DNA from: Geodermatophilus bullaregiensis
GTDB taxonomy: Bacteria; Actinomycetota; Actinomycetes; Mycobacteriales; Geodermatophilaceae
Length of the DNA stretch: 64,000 nucleotides
Direction: 5' to 3'
Assembly: GCF_016907675.1 (NCBI RefSeq)
Contig: NZ_JAFBCJ010000001.1
Location: 4,650,001-4,714,000, forward strand
This document shows positions 59,074 to 64,000 of this stretch, one piece after another. The stretch's first letter is position 1, and each line of letters begins with the position of its first letter. The position numbers and the translations under genes are program-made. Under the pieces are notes generated by a model, which was given only the letters and a program-made list of their open reading frames with translations, searched no databases and was not told the origin of the DNA.

Positions 59074-59095
59074 CCGGCACCCCCCGCCGTGCCGG
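59074..59095. terminator. stem-loop between the converging receptor and deaminase genes
   Basis: CCGGCAC (59074-59080) pairs with GTGCCGG (59089-59095) just after the receptor stop. Confidence 0.45.
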
Positions 59096-59105
59096 CGCGT
59101 GCGGC

Positions 59106-59582
59106 TCAGCCGCGGTGCAGCCGCCGGTGCAGCTCCCGGACCTGCTCGTCCAGGCCCGGCGCCGGACCGTCGACGGCGACGCCCGGCGCCACCTCGGTCA
59201 CCGGCAGCGGGCGCACCGGCCCCGGCGGGACGCCGAGCTCGGCCAGCCACCCGGTCAGCTGCGCCGAGGAGCTGGCGTACACGATGCGGCCGAGGCCGAC
59301 CCACCCGTGCGCGGCCGCGCACATCGGGCAGTGCTCGCCCGACGTGTAGACCGTGCTCGCCGCCCGGTCCTCCGGCGACAGGTGCGCGGCGGCCCACCGG
59401 GCGATCGCGAACTCCGGGTGCTGCGTGGCGTCGCCGCCGGCCACCCGGTTGCGGTCCTCGCAGCGCACGGCGTCGTCCGGGCCGACCAGCACCGACCCGA
59501 ACGGCTCGTCCCCGGCGTCCAGCGCCCCGGCGGCCAGCTCGACGCAGCGGCGCAGGTGGGCCCGGTCGACGTCGCTCAGCAC
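59106..59582 (-). CDS. nucleoside/guanine deaminase family protein
   Basis: 158 residues, cytidine deaminase fold. The zinc site is H-P-E in TQHPEFAIAR and the HCPMC Cys pair in SGEHCPMCAAAH. EPFGSVLV begins the fold. It probably deaminates guanine or a related base. GTG at 59582 has GGGGCAGGA upstream; a GTG six codons earlier is weaker. Confidence 0.85.
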   Translation of the reverse strand: MLSDVDRAHLRRCVELAAGALDAGDEPFGSVLVGPDDAVRCEDRNRVAGGDATQHPEFAIARWAAAHLSPEDRAASTVYTSGEHCPMCAAAHGWVGLGRIVYASSSAQLTGWLAELGVPPGPVRPLPVTEVAPGVAVDGPAPGLDEQVRELHRRLHRG

Positions 59583-59636
59583 GCCGCGATCCTGCCCCAC
59601 CCGGCGGGGACGGCGCCGCGCCGGTCAGGGCACGGG

Positions 59637-60113
59637 TCAGGGCACGAGGTCCACCGCCGCGCGGAACGAGCCGTCCATGTGGAACGGCGTGGAGACGTGC
59701 TCGTGGGTGACGAGCCAGGTGTCGCCGCTCCTGCGCAGGACCAGCGTGGCCCGGAACCACACGGTGAAGCCCCGGGCCGACCCCTTCGGCGTCGCGGTCA
59801 TGCTCACCAGGCCGTGGGCGACGGCGACGTCCCCGTCCACCGTGACCGTGAGGTCGGAGGTGTCGTGGGCGATCCCCGGCTCGAAGCCGGCCATCCACGC
59901 CCGCTTGCCGCCGGGGTCGAGCACCTCGGCCGCCGGCCGGCGCAGCGGCGGCGCGAGGTCGAAGACGACGACCGAGGGGGTGTAGGAGGCGACGAAGCGC
60001 TCGGCGTCCCGGTCGGCGACCGCGCGGTCCCTGTCCTCGATCACCGCCCGGACCCGCTGCTCGTCACGCGTCGCCGTGCCCTGCGCCGTCGGTCCGTGCT
60101 GCACGCTGGCCAT
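59637..60113 (-). CDS. SnoaL-like protein (NTF2-like)
   Basis: 158 residues: VRAVIEDRDRAVADRDAERFVASY, VVVFDLAPPLRRPAAEVLD, and WFRATLVLRRSGDTWLVTHEHVSTPF, the DUF4440/SgcJ pattern. The role is unknown; relatives often lie beside ECF sigma genes. It is transcribed away from the DGPF/ECF operon and its start is about 50 bases from a TGTCGA-N17-CGAC sequence facing it, so it may belong to the same regulon. Confidence 0.8.
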   Translation of the reverse strand: MASVQHGPTAQGTATRDEQRVRAVIEDRDRAVADRDAERFVASYTPSVVVFDLAPPLRRPAAEVLDPGGKRAWMAGFEPGIAHDTSDLTVTVDGDVAVAHGLVSMTATPKGSARGFTVWFRATLVLRRSGDTWLVTHEHVSTPFHMDGSFRAAVDLVP

Positions 60114-60161
60114 CGCTGCCTCCTGCGTCCCGCAGCACCTCCGCCGGTGCTGTCACCGGGG

Positions 60162-60189
60162 TGTCGAAGCCGGGACGCCGGTCTCGACA
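60162..60189. promoter_or_regulatory. symmetric ECF42-type promoter, readable in both directions
   Basis: Plus strand: TGTCGA at 60162-60167, 17-base spacer, CGAC at 60185-60188. Minus strand: TGTCGA at 60189-60184, 17-base spacer, CGAC at 60166-60163. The ECF42 consensus known to me is TGTCGA near -35 and CG(A/T)C near -10. Plus reads to the DGPF gene; minus reads to the SnoaL-like gene. Confidence 0.6.
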
Positions 60190-60227
60190 CGGTGGTGTCG
60201 GTGCAGGACACGGCACGAGGAGGACCC

Positions 60228-60599
60228 GTGAGGTACCTGATCCTGATCCAGAGCAACCCGCGCTCCCGCGAGGTCTGGGAGGGCCTGTCGGACGAGCAGC
60301 GCGCTGCCTTCGGGCGGGCCCACCTCGCGCTCACCGACGAGCTGGTGGGCACGGGCGAGCTGGTGGTCTCCGAGGGGCTGCCCGACCCCTCGGCCGGCAC
60401 CCTCGTGAGCGTGCGCGACGGGCGGACGCTCACCAGCGACGGCCCGTTCGCGGAGGCCAAGGAGTACCTGGCCGGGTTCTACCTCGTGGACGTCGCCGGC
60501 CTCGACCGGGCCGTGGAGATCGCCGCGAGGGCGCCGGACGCCGCGACCGGCTCGGTCGAGGTCCGTCCGGTCCACGACCTCAGGGCGTTCGACCTGTGA
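60228..60599 (+). CDS. DGPF/YciI-family protein paired with the ECF sigma factor
   Basis: 123 residues. LTSDGPFAEAKEYLAGFYLVDV holds the D-G-P-F motif of this YciI-like family. Its genes are the standard partners of ECF42 sigma factors. The function is unknown; it may be a ligand-binding partner or a target. GTG at 60228 follows GAGGAGGACCC. It overlaps the sigma gene by 4 bases (GTGA). Confidence 0.9.
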   Translation: MRYLILIQSNPRSREVWEGLSDEQRAAFGRAHLALTDELVGTGELVVSEGLPDPSAGTLVSVRDGRTLTSDGPFAEAKEYLAGFYLVDVAGLDRAVEIAARAPDAATGSVEVRPVHDLRAFDL

Positions 60600-61849
60600 C
60601 CGGGACCGGCGGCCGGGCGGTCGGCACGCCGGAGCTCGAGGACCTGCTCCGCGCGCTCGCGCCCCGGGTGCTGACGGCCCTGCTGCGCCGCGGCGGCTCC
60701 TTCGACACGTGCGAGGACGCCGTCCAGGAGGCCCTCGTCGCGGCGGCGTCCCGGTGGCCGGCCGACGGCGTGCCGCGCAACCCCGCCGGGTGGCTCGTCA
60801 CCGTGGCCACCCGCCGGTGGACCGACGCGTGGCGGCAGGACGTCGCCCGCCGCCGCCGGGAGGAGTCGGTGGCGGCGCAGCAGCCGGACGAGCCGGTCGT
60901 CGCCCGCGCGGCCGACGACACGCTGACCCTGCTCCTGCTCTGCTGCCACCCGGCGGTGACCGCGGACGCCCGGGTGGCGCTCACCCTGCGCGCCGTGGGC
61001 GGTCTGACCACCGCGGAGATCGGCGGCGCGCTGCTCGTGCCCCCGGCGACCGTGGGGCAGCGCATCAGCCGGGCGAAGCAGCGGATCAGGGCCGGCGGCG
61101 CGCGCTTCGAGCTGCCCGCGCCCGACGCCCGCGCCGAGCGGGTGGCCGCCGTCCGCGACGTGCTCTACCTGGTGTTCACCGAGGGGCACACCGCCAGCGC
61201 CGGCGCCGCCCTGCACCGGGTCGACCTCAGCAGCGAGGCGATCCGGCTCACCCGGCAGCTGCACGCAGCCCTCCCCGGGGACGGCGAGACGGCCGGCCTG
61301 CTCGCGCTGATGCTGCTCACGGACGCCCGGCGCCCGGCGCGGACCCGGCCCGACGGCGGCCTCGTGCCCCTGGCCGAGCAGGACCGCGGCCTGTGGGACC
61401 GGGCCGCGATCGCCGAGGGGGTCGCGCTCGTCTCCGCCGCCCTGGCGACGGCGCCGGTCGGTGCCTTCCAGCTGCAGGCCGCGATCGCCGCCGTCCACGA
61501 CGAGGCCGCCCGCGTCGAGGACACCGACTGGCTGCAGGTCCTGGGGCTGTACGAGCTGCTCCGCACGATCGACCCCGGCCCCATGGTCGCCCTCAACCGG
61601 GTCGTCGCCCTCGCCGTGGTCCGGGGACCCGAGGCGGGCCTGGCGGAGCTGGACGCTCTGGTCGCCGGGTCACCGCTGGCCGGACACCACCGGACCGCCG
61701 CCGTCCGCGCCCACCTGCTGGAGCGGGCGGGACGGCCGGACGCCGCGCGCAGCGAGTACGGCCGGGCCGCGGCGGGCACGCTGAACCTGCCGGAACGCCG
61801 CTACCTGGAGCGGTGCGCGCAGCGCCTGCGGACCGGCGGGAGCGAGTAG
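60596..61849 (+). CDS. ECF42-type RNA polymerase sigma factor with C-terminal extension
   Basis: 417 residues. Sigma region 2 is at about 20-90 (EDAVQEALVAAASRWPADG, AGWLVTVATRRWTDAWRQD), region 4 at about 110-170 (LRAVGGLTTAEIGGALLVPP, VGQRISRAKQRIR), and a 240-residue C-terminal part of helical TPR-like repeats follows (EGVALVSAALATAPVGAF, LYELLRTIDPGPMVALNRVVA). ECF42 factors have no dedicated anti-sigma factor and are thought to be controlled through this extension. The GTG overlaps the DGPF stop. Confidence 0.9.
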   Translation: MTGTGGRAVGTPELEDLLRALAPRVLTALLRRGGSFDTCEDAVQEALVAAASRWPADGVPRNPAGWLVTVATRRWTDAWRQDVARRRREESVAAQQPDEPVVARAADDTLTLLLLCCHPAVTADARVALTLRAVGGLTTAEIGGALLVPPATVGQRISRAKQRIRAGGARFELPAPDARAERVAAVRDVLYLVFTEGHTASAGAALHRVDLSSEAIRLTRQLHAALPGDGETAGLLALMLLTDARRPARTRPDGGLVPLAEQDRGLWDRAAIAEGVALVSAALATAPVGAFQLQAAIAAVHDEAARVEDTDWLQVLGLYELLRTIDPGPMVALNRVVALAVVRGPEAGLAELDALVAGSPLAGHHRTAAVRAHLLERAGRPDAARSEYGRAAAGTLNLPERRYLERCAQRLRTGGSE

Positions 61850-61965
61850 GTTCGGCAGTGACGCCAGCTCGGTGTCATGCCCCTCCGCCGGCGGAGGGAG
61901 ATCGGCGGTCCCTCCATGGGGCTCACCACTGCACGCACGTCCCCCCGGCCCGGAACGGCCCGGTC

Positions 61966-62448
61966 GTGACCACCATCCGGGTCACCCGCCGGCACCGGGT
62001 CCGGCTCGAGCTGATCGAACCCGTGGCCCCACGGACGACGCTCGACGGGGCGTGGTGGCCCCGCACCACCGACCTGTCGCGGGAGCTGTCCGGCCTGGTC
62101 GAGGAGCTGCACCGCAGGGGGATCACGGTGACGCGGGTGGGCTACCACCCCACCGCCTGGGGCCCGACGCCACGGCGGCTGGAGGCCGACGGGCGGACCA
62201 TCCGCCTTGGCTGGTTCCGCGGCCTCGACCCCCACCAGCTGAACCTCACCGGTGACCCGGCCCGCGGCCGGGTCGACCTGCTGGTGATCCCGCCCGAGAC
62301 GACGGCGGCGTCCGCGGAGCAGGCCTTCGCCGCGGCCGGCGACCGCGCCGACCGGCGGACCCCCACCGCACTGCTCGACGCGCTCGGCGCGGCCGGTCCG
62401 CCGGTCGAGCGGCCCACCCCGGCTGCCGACGCGTCGCCGTCGACGTGA
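61966..62448 (+). CDS. DUF5994-type hypothetical protein
   Basis: 160 residues. TTLDGAWWPRTTDLSRELSG, VTRVGYHPTAWGPTPRRL, LGWFRGLDPHQLNLTG and DLLVIPPETTAASAEQAF match the actinobacterial DUF5994 pattern as I recall it. No function known. GTG at 61966 is the first usable start; there is little ribosome binding site. It overlaps the next small gene by 4 bases. Confidence 0.75.
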   Translation: MTTIRVTRRHRVRLELIEPVAPRTTLDGAWWPRTTDLSRELSGLVEELHRRGITVTRVGYHPTAWGPTPRRLEADGRTIRLGWFRGLDPHQLNLTGDPARGRVDLLVIPPETTAASAEQAFAAAGDRADRRTPTALLDALGAAGPPVERPTPAADASPST

Positions 62449-62681
62449 CGAAGACGCTGCGGATGGCCGGGACGGACCTGGTGTGGGAGGTCGAGGACTC
62501 CGTCGACCTCGCGAGCCGTGCCGAGGAGATGGTCACCGCGCGGGCGAGCAACCAGGTCGTGACGATCATGGCGCGGCTGCCGGGGCAGCGGGAGTTCGCG
62601 CACGTGACCCTGGCCCCGGGACAGCTCGCGTGGTGGGCACTGGGCGAGGAGGGCGGCGCGAGCCCCGTGCACGGAGGCTGA
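62445..62681 (+). CDS. small hypothetical protein
   Basis: 78 residues, no signal peptide or membrane helix. It reads MAGTDLVWEVEDSVDLASRA, then MARLPGQREFAHVTLAPGQLAWWALG. I know no family. Its GTG overlaps the DUF5994-type stop (GTGA), and the tight coupling supports a real gene. Confidence 0.6.
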   Translation: MTKTLRMAGTDLVWEVEDSVDLASRAEEMVTARASNQVVTIMARLPGQREFAHVTLAPGQLAWWALGEEGGASPVHGG

Positions 62682-62690
62682 GCGGGGACC

Positions 62691-63104
62691 TCAGCGGTCG
62701 GACCGCTCCAACGGCGGGCCGGTGTCGAGCGTCCGGGAGCAGCGGGCGTCGCCGAGGTGGGCGGCGACCGCCGGCGACACCGCCGCCACGCGCAGGGACG
62801 CCTGCCGCAGGCGCATCCAGTCGTCGGCCTCGTGGACCGGTGCCATCCCCTCCTCGTCGACGGCGTGGACCCCGGCGAGGTCCAGGACGAGTTCCTCGGG
62901 GCCGCCGTCGACGGTGAACATCGACAGGAACAGGCGCAGCCGGCCCGCGGTGTCCGCGTTCAGCTGACCTCCGATGCGCAGCACCACGGACTGCTGGTGC
63001 AGGCTCAGGACGAGGCGCTCGGGGTGGGCCGGCGGGGGAGGGGGACCGGTCGGCGGGAGGTCCTCCCGGACCACGTGCAGACCGTGCCGTGACCGTGCAG
63101 CCAT
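62691..63104 (-). CDS. STAS-domain protein (anti-anti-sigma-like)
   Basis: 137 residues. The STAS core is SVVLRIGGQLNADTAGRLRL, FLSMFTVDGGPEELVLDLAGVHAVDEEGMAPVHEA, and LRVAAVSPAVAAHLG. The usual phospho-Ser of D-S-x-G is replaced (AVDEEGMA has Glu-Glu), so it may act as a constitutively active or unregulated member. No kinase partner is adjacent. ATG at 63104. Confidence 0.75.
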   Translation of the reverse strand: MAARSRHGLHVVREDLPPTGPPPPPAHPERLVLSLHQQSVVLRIGGQLNADTAGRLRLFLSMFTVDGGPEELVLDLAGVHAVDEEGMAPVHEADDWMRLRQASLRVAAVSPAVAAHLGDARCSRTLDTGPPLERSDR

Positions 63105-63247
63105 GTGACGTCTCGCCCCCGGGCAGTCGGACGTGCCGCTGCCGGGTCCGGGGCAGTGCCCGCTCGCGCGGGCGTGGGACCGAGCGTACGGCCGCGGAGC
63201 CGGCCGCGCTGGTCCTGGCGACCGGCCCCGCGGAACGCCGGAGGCGG

Positions 63248-63385
63248 TCAGCTCTTCTTGTCGGTGGTGGTGAGCCGGTCCATCTGCGACCGGCTGTCGG
63301 CCTTGACCTTGCGCTCCGAGCGCTTCTCCTTGAGGGACTTGCCGGACTTCTTCGACATCGAGTGTCGCGGGGACTTGTCGGCCAT
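63248..63385 (-). CDS. very small basic protein (45 residues)
   Basis: MADKSPRHSMSKKSGKSLKE, then a second half rich in Lys, Arg and Ser ending in TTTDKKS. It is charged throughout with no hydrophobic core. ATG at 63385 has GGGAGCG upstream. It resembles short Lys/Arg-rich proteins seen in many actinobacterial genomes, with no known role. Confidence 0.65.
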   Translation of the reverse strand: MADKSPRHSMSKKSGKSLKEKRSERKVKADSRSQMDRLTTTDKKS

Positions 63386-63489
63386 GAGGCGCTCCCTGGT
63401 CGGGAGCCTGAGCGGCTCCGTGCCCGAACGCTACGCCCAGCCGCCACGGGTGTCGGCGTCCGTCGCGCGGGCCACCGGGGCGACCGGGC

Positions 63490-63693
63490 TCAGACCTCGA
63501 CGGCGGTGCCGCAGATGCCGCACACCTCGAGCCGACGGCGTCCCCACCGGGCGACCGGCACGAAGAACACCGTCAGCTGCCGGGACCGCCGCACCCGCGC
63601 CCACCGCGTGGTGTTGCCGCAGCGCGGGCAGGTGCGGACGTCCCCGGGGCCCAGGTCCTGCTGGCGGGTGCGGAGGCCGAAGAGGAGGAACAC
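63490..63693 (-). CDS. zinc-ribbon protein
   Basis: 67 residues. A hydrophobic start VFLLFGLRTRQQDLG, then CPRCGN and CGICG, two CxxC pairs that bind zinc, separated by a basic stretch with VFFVPVARWGRRR. This matches the small actinobacterial zinc-ribbon family that begins F-F-L-F-G. GTG at 63693; the longer frame upstream is not credible. Confidence 0.75.
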   Translation of the reverse strand: MFLLFGLRTRQQDLGPGDVRTCPRCGNTTRWARVRRSRQLTVFFVPVARWGRRRLEVCGICGTAVEV

Positions 63694-63799
63694 CGGGCCA
63701 GCGTAGGCAGCGGGCCCGCCGGCGCCCGCCCGTGGCCGGCGCCGCGCCCCACGCTCTGCTCCGCCCGGGTCCGCCGGGCCGGACCCGGGCGGAGGGCGC

Positions 63800-64000
63800 G
63801 TGCCCGGCGACGTCGAGGGACCTCCGGGCCGCAGCCCGTGGACGTGGAGCCGCACCGGGGAGACCCGCCGCGTGCTGCTCGACGCGCCCGCGCGGTCTTC
63901 GCCGAGCGCGGCTTCGCCGACGCGGGGGTGGCCGAGGTCGTCGAGCGGGCCGGCTCCAGCGTGGGCAGCCCGTACCACCACCTCGGCGGCGAGAGCGAGC
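63800..64000 (+). pseudogene. TetR family regulator, N-terminal part, frameshifted and cut by the window end
   Basis: GTG at 63800 follows GGAGGG. The frame reads into SRTGETRRVLLDA, the standard TetR start, and then slips: the continuation ARAVFAERGFADAGVAEVVE lies one frame over. One base is missing in the run near 63884-63890. VERAGSSVGSPYHHLGGESE shows odd changes where relatives have S-L-Y-H-H-F. It may be a dead gene or a sequencing error; an alternative GTG at 63838 would give a protein with a different N-terminus. The gene runs beyond the window. Confidence 0.6.

Overview
The window is very GC-rich actinobacterial DNA. Genes are packed tightly, GTG starts are common, and many neighbours overlap by 1-4 bases (ATGA, GTGA or TGATG). 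The furA-katG pair, a MoxR/DUF58/VWA cluster, a DGPF-protein/ECF sigma pair, leaderless-looking TANNNT promoters and a methyl-accepting chemotaxis protein together suggest a motile soil actinomycete. I infer Geodermatophilaceae (Blastococcus, Geodermatophilus or Modestobacter type). No rRNA, tRNA, CRISPR array, transposase or phage gene was seen, so this looks like chromosomal core and accessory DNA.

Layout. 1-4.5 kb: heavy-metal-type RND efflux operon (truncated permease, small adaptor lipoprotein, complete permease). 4.6-13 kb: polytopic membrane protein, ABC-F ATPase, small HTH protein, enoyl-CoA hydratase, ABC exporter, SnoaL-like protein and rhodanese. 13.2-17.6 kb (minus): aconitase, SDR and sirohydrochlorin chelatase, joined by overlaps. 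17.8-24.6 kb: Ser/Thr kinase with a repeat-built outer domain, sirtuin, two small proteins, an acyl-CoA ligase behind an S-box-like leader, and an NlpC/P60 peptidase. 24.8-29 kb: moxR-DUF58-vwa and a frameshifted TIGR03084-type gene. 29-32.5 kb (minus): glycosyltransferase with a lipoprotein, then a quinone oxidoreductase. 32.6-33.5 kb: a vapBC toxin-antitoxin module lying between the quinone oxidoreductase and a relic of a second copy. 33.4-43.9 kb: divergent glucose-6-phosphate dehydrogenase, SDR, hemerythrin, phosphodiesterase, small enzymes, amidohydrolase, MFS carrier and GAF-ANTAR protein. 43.7-49.3 kb: a minus-strand dehydrogenase/MFS/DedA operon with a dead cupin gene, divergent from an MmyB-type XRE regulator. 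49.4-52.1 kb: furA-katG. 52.2-57.4 kb: DAHP synthase with a zinc dehydrogenase, then glpX-glpD behind a Crp-like site. 57.4-64 kb: chemotaxis receptor, deaminase, SnoaL-like gene divergent from the DGPF/ECF42 operon, small proteins, STAS protein, zinc-ribbon protein and a frameshifted TetR gene.

Regulation visible in the DNA is the most interesting part. It includes a symmetric ECF42-type promoter between the SnoaL gene and the sigma operon, an S-box-like leader in front of the acyl-CoA ligase, a perfect palindrome in front of furA, a perfect TGTGA-N6-TCACA site in front of glpX, and two inverted repeats between the XRE gene and the dehydrogenase operon. Three genes carry lesions (TIGR03084-type, cupin, TetR), one is a relic (quinone oxidoreductase), and one RND gene runs without a stop into its neighbour. 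The single-base or two-base lesions could be sequencing errors; the cupin lesion, with a nonsense codon plus an internal deletion, is harder to explain that way. I found no clearly novel multi-gene system. The best candidates for new biology are the symmetric ECF42 promoter, the acyl-CoA ligase leader and the kinase sensor built of about 80-residue repeats.
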